From: Paraburkholderia caffeinitolerans
Lineage (GTDB): Bacteria; Pseudomonadota; Gammaproteobacteria; Burkholderiales; Burkholderiaceae
Direction: 5' to 3'
Assembly (NCBI RefSeq): GCF_902859945.1
Contig: NZ_CADIKL010000009.1
Span: 177,175 to 241,174, forward strand
DNA length: 64,000 nucleotides
The position numbers and the translations under genes were made by a program. The notes below the pieces were generated by a model, which saw only the letters and a list, made by a program, of their open reading frames with translations, had not been told where the DNA came from and did not search any database. Numbering within the stretch: position 1 is the first letter of the stretch; each line of letters begins with the position of its first letter. Below, piece after piece: positions 26,631-35,472 of this stretch.

Positions 26631-29567
26631 TTATTTCCCTGAAGTGGTGAGCGGTTCGCGCTTGCTCAGCAACTCGAGCTGCGTCTCGTTGAAGCGCGAG
26701 TACTCGCGCTGCCATTCCGAAGGCTGCTGCACGTGGTTCACCTGCACGGCGGTCACCTTGTACTCGGGGCAGTTCGTGGCCCAGTCCGAGGCGTCCGTGG
26801 TGATCACGTTCGCGCCCGATTCGGGGAAGTGGAACGTCGTGTAGACCACGCCCGGCTGCATGCGCGTGCTCACCTTTGCACGAAGCACCGTATGTCCCGC
26901 GCGCGATTCGATGCCCACCCAGTCGCCGTCGTTGATGCCGCGATCTTCCGCATCGACCGGGTGAATCTCCAGCCGGTCTTCCTCGTGCCAGCGCGAGTTC
27001 TCGGTGCGGCGCGTCTGCGCGCCCACGTTGTACTGCGAGAGGATGCGGCCCGTCGTGAGCAGGAGCGGGAAGCGCCGCGTGACCTTTTCCGGCGAGGCGA
27101 TGAACTTCGTGATCACGAACTTGCCCTTGCCGCGCACGAACTCCTCGATGTGCATGATCGGCGTGCCTTCGGGCGCTTCTTCATTGCAGGGCCACTGGAT
27201 GCTGCCCATCTCGTCGAGCTTCTTGTACGAGACGCCGTGGAAAGTGGGCGTGAGACGCGCGATCTCGTCCATGATCTGCGACGGATGCGTGTAGTCCATC
27301 TCGTAACCGAGCGCGCGGGAGAGCAGAATCGTCACTTCCCAGTCCGCGTAGCCGGCAACCGGCGGCATCACCTTGCGCACGCGCGAGATGCGGCGCTCGG
27401 CGTTGGTGAAGGTGCCGTCCTTTTCGAGGAACGACGAGCCCGGCAGCAGTACGTGCGCGTATTTCGCCGTTTCGTTCAGGAAGATGTCCTGCACGACGAT
27501 GCATTCCATCGACGACAGTGCAGCAGCCACGTGTTGCGTGTTCGGATCCGACTGGACGATGTCCTCGCCCTGGCAGTAGAGGCCCATGAACGTGCCGTCC
27601 ATCGCTGCGTCGAACATGTTCGGAATGCGCAGGCCCGGCTCGCTTTGCAGCGCGACGTTCCAGGCGCTCTCGAACTCGTTGCGCACAACCGTGTCGCTCA
27701 CGTGGCGGTAGCCCGGCAGCTCGTGCGGGAACGAGCCCATGTCGCACGAACCCTGCACGTTGTTCTGGCCGCGCAGCGGATTCACGCCCACGCCTTCGCG
27801 GCCGATGTTGCCGGTGGCCATCGCGAGGTTCGCGATGCCCATCACCATGGTCGAGCCCTGTGCGTGTTCCGTCACGCCGAGGCCGTAATAGATCGCCGAG
27901 TTGCCTTTGCGTGCGTAGAGGCGCGCGGCGGCGCGCACTAGCTCTGCAGGCACGCCCGTCACTTCGGCCATCGCTTCGGGCGAGTTTTCCGGCAGCGCGA
28001 CGAAATCGCGCCACTGCTCGAACGCGCGCGTCTCGCAGCGCTCGGCCACGAATGCCTCGTCCACAAGGCCTTCGGTGACGATCACGTGCGCGAGCGAGTT
28101 CACCATCGCGACGTTGGTGCCGGGGCGCAGTTGCAGGTGATGCTCGGCCTTCACGTGCGCGGTGTCGACAATGTCGATCTGGCGCGGATCGACGACGATC
28201 AGCTTTGCGCCCTTGCGCACGCGGCGCTTCAGGCGCGAGCCGAACACCGGGTGACCGTCGGTCGGGTTCGCGCCGATCACCATGATCACGTCAGAGTAAT
28301 CGACCGAGGAGAAGGTCTGCGTGCCCGCCGACTCGCCAAGCGTGGTCTTCAGGCCGTAGCCGGTGGGCGAGTGGCACACGCGCGCACAGGTGTCGACGTT
28401 GTTGTTGCCGAACGCGGCGCGCACGAGCTTCTGCACGAGATAGGTTTCTTCATTCGTGCAGCGCGACGACGTGATGCCGCCGATCGAGTCGCGCCCGTAC
28501 TTGTCCTGAATACGGCGGAACTCGGTCGCGGCGTATTTGATCGCTTCGTCCCAGCTCACTTCGCGCCACGGATCGGTGATCTTCGCGCGAATCATCGGCT
28601 TCTTGATGCGGTCCTTGTGGGTCGCGTAGCCCCACGCGAAGCGGCCCTTCACGCAGGCGTGCCCTTCGTTCGCCTGGCCGTTCTTGTGCGGCACCATGCG
28701 CACCACTTCATTGCCCTTCATTTCGGCCTTGAGCGAGCAGCCCACGCCACAATACGCACAGGTCGTCACGACCGAGTGCTCGGCCTGGCCGAGCATGACG
28801 ATCGACTTCTCCTGCAGCGTCGCGGTCGGGCAGGCGGCCACGCAAGCGCCGCACGAAACGCACTCCGAATCCATGAACGATTCGCTCGCGCCCGCGGCGA
28901 CGCGCGATTCGAAACCGCGTCCGGAAATCGTCAGCGCGAACGTGCCCTGGGTTTCCTCGCACGCGCGCACGCAGCGGTTGCAGACAATGCACTTCGACGG
29001 ATCGTAGGTGAAGTACGGATTCGACTCGTCCTTCTTGTCCTTAAGGTGGTTCGCACCGTCAAAGCCGTAGCGCACTTCGCGCAGGCCCGTGACGCCCGCC
29101 ATGTCCTGCAGTTCGCAGTTGCCGTTAGCGGGGCAGGTGAGGCAGTCGAGCGGGTGATCGGAGATGTAAAGCTCCATCACATTGCTGCGCAGCTTCTGCA
29201 ACTGATTGCTTTGCGTGCGCACCTTCATGCCGGCCTCGACCGGCGTGGTGCACGAAGCGGGATAGCCGCGCCGGCCTTCAATCTCGACAAGGCACAGGCG
29301 GCACGAGCCGAACGGCTCGAGCGAGTCGGTGGCGCACAGCTTGGGCACGTTGACGCCCGCTTCGACCGCGGCGCGCATGACGGAAGTGCCCGCGGGCACC
29401 GTCACGGACTGGCCGTCGATTTCGAGCGTGACGTCCACATCGGCGTGGACGAGCGGCGTGCCGAAATCGGTGTCGTCGAAGGGCGAGCGCTGCTTCATCG
29501 CTGCCGATTTACAGGCGCAGTTGCCGGAGCCGCAACCGCCGGTTTGGGGCATGAGCGTGTCGGACAT
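26631..29567 (-). CDS. fdsA: NAD-dependent formate dehydrogenase alpha subunit
   Basis: Molybdenum catalytic subunit (978 residues), oxidising formate to CO2. The ATG at 29567 has GAGGAG nine bases upstream; a longer frame would overlap fdsB. Domains in order: 2Fe-2S (Cys78, 89, 92, 106), NuoG-type 4Fe-4S (His138, Cys142, 145, 151), two ferredoxin clusters (Cys193/196/199/203; Cys236/239/242/246), a proximal 4Fe-4S (Cys270, 273, 277, 305) and the bis-MGD domain. The active-site pair is Cys398-His399 in CARVCHSPTG. Electrons pass to FdsB and NAD+. Confidence 0.95.
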   Translation of the reverse strand: MSDTLMPQTGGCGSGNCACKSAAMKQRSPFDDTDFGTPLVHADVDVTLEIDGQSVTVPAGTSVMRAAVEAGVNVPKLCATDSLEPFGSCRLCLVEIEGRRGYPASCTTPVEAGMKVRTQSNQLQKLRSNVMELYISDHPLDCLTCPANGNCELQDMAGVTGLREVRYGFDGANHLKDKKDESNPYFTYDPSKCIVCNRCVRACEETQGTFALTISGRGFESRVAAGASESFMDSECVSCGACVAACPTATLQEKSIVMLGQAEHSVVTTCAYCGVGCSLKAEMKGNEVVRMVPHKNGQANEGHACVKGRFAWGYATHKDRIKKPMIRAKITDPWREVSWDEAIKYAATEFRRIQDKYGRDSIGGITSSRCTNEETYLVQKLVRAAFGNNNVDTCARVCHSPTGYGLKTTLGESAGTQTFSSVDYSDVIMVIGANPTDGHPVFGSRLKRRVRKGAKLIVVDPRQIDIVDTAHVKAEHHLQLRPGTNVAMVNSLAHVIVTEGLVDEAFVAERCETRAFEQWRDFVALPENSPEAMAEVTGVPAELVRAAARLYARKGNSAIYYGLGVTEHAQGSTMVMGIANLAMATGNIGREGVGVNPLRGQNNVQGSCDMGSFPHELPGYRHVSDTVVRNEFESAWNVALQSEPGLRIPNMFDAAMDGTFMGLYCQGEDIVQSDPNTQHVAAALSSMECIVVQDIFLNETAKYAHVLLPGSSFLEKDGTFTNAERRISRVRKVMPPVAGYADWEVTILLSRALGYEMDYTHPSQIMDEIARLTPTFHGVSYKKLDEMGSIQWPCNEEAPEGTPIMHIEEFVRGKGKFVITKFIASPEKVTRRFPLLLTTGRILSQYNVGAQTRRTENSRWHEEDRLEIHPVDAEDRGINDGDWVGIESRAGHTVLRAKVSTRMQPGVVYTTFHFPESGANVITTDASDWATNCPEYKVTAVQVNHVQQPSEWQREYSRFNETQLELLSKREPLTTSGK

Positions 29568-29583
29568 GGTGGGGGCTCCTCGT

Positions 29584-31149
29584 TCAGGCGGCCGCCGCGC
29601 TGGCGGCTGGCTGGACAGGTTCAAGACCGAAATCTTCGGGGAAAAAGTTGAGCGCGGAAATCACGGGGTAGGGCGTCATGCCACCCATCGCGCAAAGCGA
29701 GCCGGACACCATCGTGTCGCACAGATCGCGCAGCAGCGTGACCTGCTTTTCGGAGGTGTCGCCGTTGCGGATCTTCGCGATCACCTCGACGCCGCGCGTC
29801 GAGCCGATGCGGCACGGCGTGCACTTGCCGCACGATTCGAGCGTGCAGAACTCCATCGCGTACTGGGCGAGGCCGGCGAGGTTCGCGGTGTCGTCGTGCA
29901 CGACGAGCCCGCCGTGACCGACCACCGCGCCCACTGCCGCATACGCTTCGTAGTCCATGGGAATGTCCCACTGGCTCTCGGGCAGATAGGTGCCGAGCGG
30001 GCCGCCCACCTGCACGGCGCGCGCGGGGCGGCCGCTGGCGGTGCCGCCGCCGTAGTCAACCATCAGCTCGCGCAGCGTTACGCCGAATGCGAGCTCCACG
30101 AGCCCGCCGCGCGCAATGTTGCCCGCGAGCTGGAACGGCAGGGTGCCGCGCGAGCGGCCCATGCCAAAGTCCTTGTAGTACGCCGCGCCCTTCGCGAAGA
30201 TAATCGGCACCGTGGCGAGCGTAATGACGTTGTTGATGACCGTCGGCTTGCCGTAGAGGCCCGAGAGCGCGGGCAGCGGCGGCTTCGCGCGCACGATGCC
30301 GCGCTTGCCTTCGAGCGATTCGAGCAGCGCAGTTTCCTCGCCGCACACGTAGGCGCCTGCGCCCTTTGCGACGAACAGGTCGAAGCGCTTGCCGCTGTCG
30401 AGCACGTCGTCGCCGAGCCAGCCTTTGGCGCGTGCGCGGGCGATCGCTTCTTCAAGCGCGGCGATCGAGTGCGGATACTCGCTGCGCACATAGATATGGC
30501 CGACCGTAGCGCCCACCGTGATCCCGGCGATCGTCATGCCTTCGATCAGCACGTACGGGTCGCTTTCCATCACGAGACGGTCGGAGAACGTGCCCGAGTC
30601 GCCTTCGTCGGCATTGCAGACGATGTACTTTTGGTCCGCCTGGGCCTGGGCGACGGTGCGCCACTTGATGCCGGCGGGGAAGGCCGCGCCGCCACGGCCG
30701 CGCAGACCCGATTCGATCAGTGCTGCGCAGGCGTCGGCGCCGCTCATCGTGAGCGCCTGGCGCAGGCCTTCGAGCCCGCCATGCGCGACGTAATCGTCGG
30801 TCGAGAGCGGGTCCGTGATGCCGATGCGCGCGAACGTGAGGCGCTGCTGCTTGCGCAGATACGGAATCTGCTCGACGAGGCCGACCGAGCGCGCATGTTG
30901 CGCGCCTTGCAGGAAGCCCGCGTCGAACAGGCTTGCGACATCGTCTTCTTCAACGTTCGCATAGCCGACGCGCCCATCGGGCGTTTCGACCTCGACGAGC
31001 GGTTCGAGATACAGCAGGCCGCGCGAGCCGTTGCGCACGAGCTCGATGGCCACGCCGCGCGCAGCGGCTTCGCGCTGGATGGCGGCGGCGATCTCATCGG
31101 CGCCGAGCGCGAGCGCCGACGAATCGCAGGGAACATAAATGCGCGTCAT
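29584..31149 (-). CDS. fdsB: NAD-dependent formate dehydrogenase beta subunit
   Basis: NADH-forming flavoprotein (521 residues) of the soluble formate dehydrogenase, homologous to NuoF fused to an N-terminal thioredoxin-like 2Fe-2S-type domain. FMN/NADH motifs GLRGRGGAAFPAGIKW, CNADEGDSGTFSDR and GAGAYVCGEETALLESLEG are visible, and the C-terminal 4Fe-4S site is ESCGKCTPCRIGSTRG. The ATG at 31149 overlaps the fdsG stop as ATGA, showing tight coupling; fdsA starts 16 bases after its stop. Confidence 0.95.
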   Translation of the reverse strand: MTRIYVPCDSSALALGADEIAAAIQREAAARGVAIELVRNGSRGLLYLEPLVEVETPDGRVGYANVEEDDVASLFDAGFLQGAQHARSVGLVEQIPYLRKQQRLTFARIGITDPLSTDDYVAHGGLEGLRQALTMSGADACAALIESGLRGRGGAAFPAGIKWRTVAQAQADQKYIVCNADEGDSGTFSDRLVMESDPYVLIEGMTIAGITVGATVGHIYVRSEYPHSIAALEEAIARARAKGWLGDDVLDSGKRFDLFVAKGAGAYVCGEETALLESLEGKRGIVRAKPPLPALSGLYGKPTVINNVITLATVPIIFAKGAAYYKDFGMGRSRGTLPFQLAGNIARGGLVELAFGVTLRELMVDYGGGTASGRPARAVQVGGPLGTYLPESQWDIPMDYEAYAAVGAVVGHGGLVVHDDTANLAGLAQYAMEFCTLESCGKCTPCRIGSTRGVEVIAKIRNGDTSEKQVTLLRDLCDTMVSGSLCAMGGMTPYPVISALNFFPEDFGLEPVQPAASAAAA

Positions 31150-31661
31150 ACGGCCTCCTCGGTGTGGGCGACGGCGGCCACCGCTTTTGCCAGCAACGCG
31201 TCGAACTTCTGCGGGGTCACGCGTGCATGCAGCGTGCCGTTGATCATCATGGCGGGCGACAGCGCGCACTGGCCGAGACAATAGACCGACTCCAGCTCGA
31301 CTTCACCTGCGTGCGCATGGTCGTGCTCGCCGGCGTGGCCGTGCTGCTTGAAGCGGCAGCCGGTGTGCGACTCGGCGTGCTGCGCGAGCGCTTCGCTGCC
31401 CATGCTGCGGCATGCCTCGGCACGGCACAGTTGCACGACCACGGGCGCGGGCGGCGCGGTGCGGAAGTGGTGGTAGTAGGTGATGACGCCATGCACTTCG
31501 GCGCGCGAGAGGTTCAGCGCCTTCGCGAGCGGGGCGACCGTGGCGGACGGCACGAAGCCGGCTTCGTCCTGGATCGCATGGAGGATCGCGAGCAGGGTGC
31601 GGCCCGGTTGGGCATGGCGCTGCACGAGTGCGTCGGGCGTGCTTGCGGTTGTCTCGTCCAC
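31146..31661 (-). CDS. fdsG: NAD-dependent formate dehydrogenase gamma subunit
   Basis: NuoE-like 2Fe-2S subunit (171 residues), first gene of the fds operon. The conserved cysteines are in CRAEACRSMG and CLGQCALSPAMMINGT. A His-rich insert (HGHAGEHDHAHAG) lies between the two Cys pairs. The start chosen is GTG at 31661, which has AGGAGC eight bases upstream; the open frame extends ten codons further but without this ribosome-binding site. The palindrome at 31680-31689 lies in its leader. Confidence 0.92.
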   Translation of the reverse strand: MDETTASTPDALVQRHAQPGRTLLAILHAIQDEAGFVPSATVAPLAKALNLSRAEVHGVITYYHHFRTAPPAPVVVQLCRAEACRSMGSEALAQHAESHTGCRFKQHGHAGEHDHAHAGEVELESVYCLGQCALSPAMMINGTLHARVTPQKFDALLAKAVAAVAHTEEAV

Positions 31662-31679
31662 TGTAGAGCTCCTGTGGAG

Positions 31680-31719
31680 GCATATATGCACTTGCTATTC
31701 ATAAAGTGCGCATCTATGC
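31680..31719. promoter_or_regulatory. Paired palindromes between fdsG and fdsR
   Basis: GCATATATGC at 31680-31689 is a perfect palindrome and GCATCTATGC at 31710-31719 a near copy, exactly 30 bases apart (about three helical turns). Between them GCACTT and AAGTGC form another inverted repeat. They sit in the intergenic region of the divergent fdsG and fdsR genes, where an FdsR operator is expected. Assignment to FdsR is inference. Confidence 0.55.
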
Positions 31720-31792
31720 TGGGGTTGTTTTCTTGTATGGACGAACAATAGGCCCGTAAGAAGGGCGGCGCAATAGGAAACGAGACTTCATA

Positions 31793-32872
31793 ATGATCAA
31801 GGTCGAATGTCAGGCGCAACTGGTGGTGCGCGACGTCCAGGGCCGGGAGGCCAGTCTGACGGACGTCGTGCCGCTTCTCGCGCTCGTTGCGGAAGAAGGC
31901 AGCATTGCGCAGGCCGCGCAACGTAAGGGTTTGTCCTATCGTCACGCGTGGGGGTTGTTGCGTGATCTGGAGGAGCGCCTGGGTGGCGCGCTGATCGCCA
32001 AGGCGCGCGGGCGTGGCTCCGTTCTCTCGGAACTGGGCGAGGCGGTGCTGCGCTCGCAGCGCCTTTGCACGGAGCGCCTGTCCGGCAACCTTCAGGCGCT
32101 CGCGAGCGAAGTGGCGAGCGACTTGAACCGCTGGCTGGCGCCCGATGTGCAGGACCTGCGCATCCACGCCTCGCATGGCTACGCCGTGGCGGCGCTGGTC
32201 ACCGCGCTCGTGGCCGACCAGGTGCCCGTGGAGATCAAATATCGCGACAGTGCCGACGCCATCACGGCGCTCGCGCGCGGCGAATGCGATCTGGCGGGCT
32301 TTCATCTTCCGCGCAGCGATTTTCGCGAGGCCTGCGCCGACGCCTACCGCAACTGGCTCGATCCACAGCGCCACGTGCTGATTCACCTCACGCGCCGCAA
32401 ACAGGGTCTCTTCGTCGGGCGCGGCAACCCGCGCGGAATTGCCGGCCTCGCCGACCTGTCTCGTGGCGACATCCGCTTCGTGAACCGGCAGCCGGGCTCC
32501 GGCACGCGCCTCCTGATCGATCTGCTGCTCACACGAGTGGGCGTCGACCCGGAACGGGTGAACGGCTATGCGTCAGCGGAGCTGACGCATTCGGCGATCG
32601 CGGCGTTCGTCGCGAGTGGCATGGCTGACGTGGGCTTCGGCGTGGAGCCGGCGGCGCACCACTTCGGCCTCGATTTCATCCCGATTGCCGACGAAGACTA
32701 CTATTTCGCGTGCGAGCGGGCGCAGTTGGAGCGTGAGCCGCTGGCGAGCGTGCTGCAGTTGTTGCGCAGCGCGCCGTTTCGCCAATCTGTAGCGCAACTG
32801 GAGGGCTACGATCCGGGCGAATGCGGCTCGGTTGTGCCGCTTGGCGCGGGCTGGTCGGGAAGGGTTTTGTAA
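31793..32872 (+). CDS. fdsR: FdsR, ModE-like regulator of formate dehydrogenase
   Basis: Transcription regulator of 359 residues divergent from fdsGBAD. The N-terminal 100 residues are a ModE-type winged helix (VPLLALVAEEGSIAQAAQRKGLSYRHAWGLL, LEERLGGALIAKARGRGS). Residues 120-340 form a periplasmic-binding-protein-like sensor domain (PF12727 type), with VNRQPGSGTRLLIDLLL and GMADVGFGVEPAAHHFGLDFIP. Homologues next to fds operons control formate dehydrogenase in response to formate or molybdenum status. Confidence 0.85.
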   Translation: MIKVECQAQLVVRDVQGREASLTDVVPLLALVAEEGSIAQAAQRKGLSYRHAWGLLRDLEERLGGALIAKARGRGSVLSELGEAVLRSQRLCTERLSGNLQALASEVASDLNRWLAPDVQDLRIHASHGYAVAALVTALVADQVPVEIKYRDSADAITALARGECDLAGFHLPRSDFREACADAYRNWLDPQRHVLIHLTRRKQGLFVGRGNPRGIAGLADLSRGDIRFVNRQPGSGTRLLIDLLLTRVGVDPERVNGYASAELTHSAIAAFVASGMADVGFGVEPAAHHFGLDFIPIADEDYYFACERAQLEREPLASVLQLLRSAPFRQSVAQLEGYDPGECGSVVPLGAGWSGRVL

Positions 32873-32896
32873 TACAAAGCAACATCGCGGTCGATT

Positions 32897-32921
32897 GGCG
32901 CTGCAGATTGCGCCGCTTTTT
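32897..32921 (+). terminator. Intrinsic terminator of fdsR
   Basis: GGCGC and GCGCC pair around an eight-base loop and are followed by a TTTTT run, about 25 bases after the fdsR stop. Confidence 0.6.
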
Positions 32922-32951
32922 GTGATACTTTGAGCCGTTATTGGCCCACTG

Positions 32952-32978
32952 TTTTTAATGCGCTATTTTTGATGCGCT
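32952..32978 (+). repeat. Direct repeat upstream of small secreted protein gene
   Basis: TTTTTAATGCGCT and TTTTTGATGCGCT occur 14 bases apart about 20-45 bases before the start codon at 32998. They may mark a promoter duplication or a binding site. Confidence 0.5.
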
Positions 32979-32997
32979 TTGCTCGTACTGATCGACC

Positions 32998-33264
32998 ATG
33001 AAATTCCTGCTTAATATTTGTATCGCTGCCGCCGCCGCGGGAGCGCTATTTGCAACCGCCGATCTCGCCTTCGCGCAGAATTCGCCGGGCGTGCCGGGCG
33101 GTATCCTCTCTGACGGATTCAAGCTCAACGAGCATCCGCAAATGCCGTTCGCGGCATCGGCGCCTTCAGACAAATATCAGCACGGCAAGCCGTCGGCGGC
33201 GCGCAAAAAGGGCGATATGGGGGATCCGAGCGGCTGTAACCTGCAGTGCCCTCAGGATAATTGA
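32998..33264 (+). CDS. Small secreted protein of unknown function
   Basis: An 88-residue exported protein. MKFLLNICIAAAAAGALFATADLAFA is a clear signal peptide with cleavage after AFA near residue 26. The mature 62 residues contain SPGVPGGILSDGFKLNEHP, a Lys-rich stretch and a C-terminal pair Cys80-x3-Cys84 that could form a disulfide. I do not recognise a family. It stands alone, between the fdsR terminator and the tmRNA terminator. Confidence 0.7.
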   Translation: MKFLLNICIAAAAAGALFATADLAFAQNSPGVPGGILSDGFKLNEHPQMPFAASAPSDKYQHGKPSAARKKGDMGDPSGCNLQCPQDN

Positions 33265-33350
33265 GCGGCGGGGTGGCTGGCGGCGCGAATGCGCCGCGAC
33301 TTTGTCTGCTGCAGCCATTGCGGCGCAGTTAAATTGGGCGCTGGAAAAAC

Positions 33351-33388
33351 AAAAACTCGCGAAGCTTTTGGGCTGTCGCGAGTTTTTG
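33351..33388. terminator. Intrinsic terminator of tmRNA (bidirectional)
   Basis: ACTCGCGA (33355-33362) and TCGCGAGT (33376-33383) form a perfect stem flanked by A-runs and T-runs, so it can end ssrA transcription on the minus strand and the small secreted protein gene on the plus strand. Confidence 0.85.
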
Positions 33389-33397
33389 TTTGATATC

Positions 33398-33767
33398 TGG
33401 TGGAGCCGGCGGGAATCGAACCCGCGTCCAGAAGCAGTCCATAAACAGTTCTACATGCGTAGTTCTGTCATTTGATTTAACCGCAGCGACGCGGACGAAC
33501 ACGCTGCGCTACGGCGATTCACTAGATTTTCGACTCTGGCGTCGTGACGCCGACAGAGCTTAACTGACGTATATGACCTCTGGCGGTATTGCTACCGGTC
33601 TTGCGACGCTAGCCCGTCAGTGAGCTAGGCAGAGGACGGCGGCCCTTAGGCTGCCAGTGCGAACGTATCGTCGTTTGCAGTTACGTTTTTCCCATTGATT
33701 AACGAGGTGACGGGTCCTCGGCATGCCCTGCCTACTTCATAACCCCTGTCGAAACCAGGTCGGCCCC
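33398..33767 (-). ncRNA. ssrA: Transfer-messenger RNA (tmRNA)
   Basis: Acts with SmpB to rescue stalled ribosomes and tag nascent proteins. On the minus strand the RNA begins GGGGCCGACCTGGTTTCGAC (5' end about 33767) and ends with a T-loop GGTTCGATTCCCGCC and GGCTCCACCA (3' end 33398). The 5' GGGGCCG pairs with the 3' CGGCTCC to form the tRNA-like acceptor. The internal tag ORF at 33678-33646 encodes ANDDTFALAA followed by TAA. About 370 bases, one-piece type. A -10-like GATAAT lies about ten bases before the 5' end. Confidence 0.97.
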
Positions 33768-33834
33768 GGGGAACGTCAATTATCACATAGTTCAGCAGTT
33801 GAGGCTAACCGCCCCCGAATCAAGGGCGTGCGCA

Positions 33835-34566
33835 TCAATTCGCTTTTCCCCGACCCACGGACCGAAGCAGGGAAAACAGTGACGCCGCGGTGTCGGCCAC
33901 GTGATCGGCATTCCATTGCGCCGGTGGCTCGACGTTGCCGCAGTAGCCATAGGCTGCTGCGATCGTCGCCATGCCGGCCGCGTGGCCAGCCTGCACGTCG
34001 CGCAGGTCGTCGCCCACATAGACCACGCGTTTGGCGTCAACCCTTAGCGCCTGCGCCGCATGCAGCAGCGGAGCGGGGTGAGGCTTCGAGTAGGGCGTGG
34101 TGTCGCCGCTCACGACGCAGGCCGCGCGCTTGTCGAGATGCATCAGTTTGACGAGCGGGTCGGTGAGCCGCGCGACCTTGTTGGTGACGATGCCCCAGCG
34201 CACACCTCGCGCGTCGAGGTCGTCGAGCACCGCGTCGATGCCGGGGAAGAGCGCTGTCTCCACGCGCAGATTGGCGGCGTAATTAGCGAGGAACTCTTCG
34301 CGCATGGCTGCGAACTCCCGGTCGTCGGGGCCGATGCCGAACGCCCCGCCGATCAGGCCGCGCGCACCCGCCGAGGCGAGCGGCCGCAGCTTCTCGTAGG
34401 GCGCGCTCGCCAGGCCTCGCGCGTGACGCATCTGGTTGACGGCGGCGGCGAGGTCGGGCGCTGTGTCGGCGAGCGTGCCGTCGAAGTCGAAAAGCACGGC
34501 GTCGCAGGTGTCCAGCGTCGCACGGGAGTCCGGCGCGGGCGTACTTTCAAGCTGAGTCTGAGTCAT
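33835..34566 (-). CDS. gph: Phosphoglycolate phosphatase
   Basis: HAD-superfamily phosphatase of 243 residues that dephosphorylates 2-phosphoglycolate. HAD motif I is LFDFDGTLADTAPDL with nucleophile Asp27 and Asp29; motif II/III region IVTNK and SKPHPAPLLHAA, and motif IV VYVGDDLRDVQAG. The ATG at 34566 leaves 22 bases after ubiG; the open frame further upstream starts only with TTG inside ubiG. The ubiG-gph pairing is standard in Burkholderiaceae. Confidence 0.9.
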   Translation of the reverse strand: MTQTQLESTPAPDSRATLDTCDAVLFDFDGTLADTAPDLAAAVNQMRHARGLASAPYEKLRPLASAGARGLIGGAFGIGPDDREFAAMREEFLANYAANLRVETALFPGIDAVLDDLDARGVRWGIVTNKVARLTDPLVKLMHLDKRAACVVSGDTTPYSKPHPAPLLHAAQALRVDAKRVVYVGDDLRDVQAGHAAGMATIAAAYGYCGNVEPPAQWNADHVADTAASLFSLLRSVGRGKAN

Positions 34567-34588
34567 ATCGGAAGAAGGCGCGGGGGCT

Positions 34589-35287
34589 TCAGGCGTCGCG
34601 CTGACAGGCAATCATATAGTTGACGCTGGAGTCGTTCGACAGCGCAAAGCGACGCGTGAGCGGGTTGTAGGTGATGCCCTTGATCTCGGCCGCGCGCAGC
34701 CCGGCTTCGCGCACGAAGCCCGCAAGCTCCGAAGGGCGAATGAAGCGCGCGTAATCGTGCGTGCCCTTGGGCAGCATCTGCGCGATGTATTCCGCGCCGA
34801 TCACGGCAAGCAGATACGCCTTCACATTGCGATTGAGCGTGGAGAAGAACACCCAGCCGCCGGGCTTCACGAGCGTCGCGCAGGCCTTGACCACGCTCAG
34901 GGGCTCCGGCACGTGCTCGAGCATCTCCATGCAGGTGACCACGTCGAACGAAGCGGGCTCGCGTGCCGCGATTGCCTCCGCTGCGATTTCCTCGTATTCC
35001 ACCGTGATGCCGCTTTCAAGGCTGTGGAGGTCCGCCACGCCCAGCGCTTCGCTGGAGAGGTCGATGCCCTTTACATTCGCGCCGAGACCGGCCATCGACT
35101 CCGACAGGATGCCGCCGCCACAGCCGATATCGAGCACGCGCTTGGCAGACAGATGCGCATGGCTGTCGATCCAGCCAAGGCGGATGGGGTTCAACTCGTG
35201 CAGCGGCTTGAATTCTGCGTTTGGGTCCCACCAGCGATGAGCAAGATCGCTGAACTTCTGCAACTCGTGGGGATCGGCATTGGTCAT
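34589..35287 (-). CDS. ubiG: Ubiquinone biosynthesis O-methyltransferase
   Basis: SAM-dependent methyltransferase (232 residues) carrying out the O-methylations of ubiquinone synthesis. It begins [22 protein letters not shown], typical of UbiG. The SAM-binding motif is [13 protein letters not shown] at about residues 51-63, followed by [11 protein letters not shown]. The ATG at 35287 is preferred over an 95-codon upstream extension that has no UbiG features. It is followed by gph. Confidence 0.93.
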   Translation of the reverse strand: MTNADPHELQKFSDLAHRWWDPNAEFKPLHELNPIRLGWIDSHAHLSAKRVLDIGCGGGILSESMAGLGANVKGIDLSSEALGVADLHSLESGITVEYEEIAAEAIAAREPASFDVVTCMEMLEHVPEPLSVVKACATLVKPGGWVFFSTLNRNVKAYLLAVIGAEYIAQMLPKGTHDYARFIRPSELAGFVREAGLRAAEIKGITYNPLTRRFALSNDSSVNYMIACQRDA

Positions 35288-35420
35288 GTCGGAGAGGCCT
35301 CTGGTGCGCCAGGGCGGGGGAGAATAAGTAAGCCCCGAGTATATAGGCGGGGGCCTGCAGCGGCAAAATGGGCTGCAATGCCGGAGAGGGCGCTCATACC
35401 CGGTGAAAAGCAGGCGAAAT

Positions 35421-35446
35421 AAAAAAGCCCCGCCGAAGCGGGGCTT
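35421..35446 (-). terminator. Intrinsic terminator of the ompA-like gene
   Basis: On the minus strand AAAGCCCCGC and GCGGGGCTTTTTT form a GC-rich stem with a tetraloop and a T-run 27 bases after the stop of the OmpA-like gene. Also T-rich on the plus strand to a lesser degree. Confidence 0.85.
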
Positions 35447-35472
35447 TGAGGCTTGCTGTTGCAGCTCGCAAA

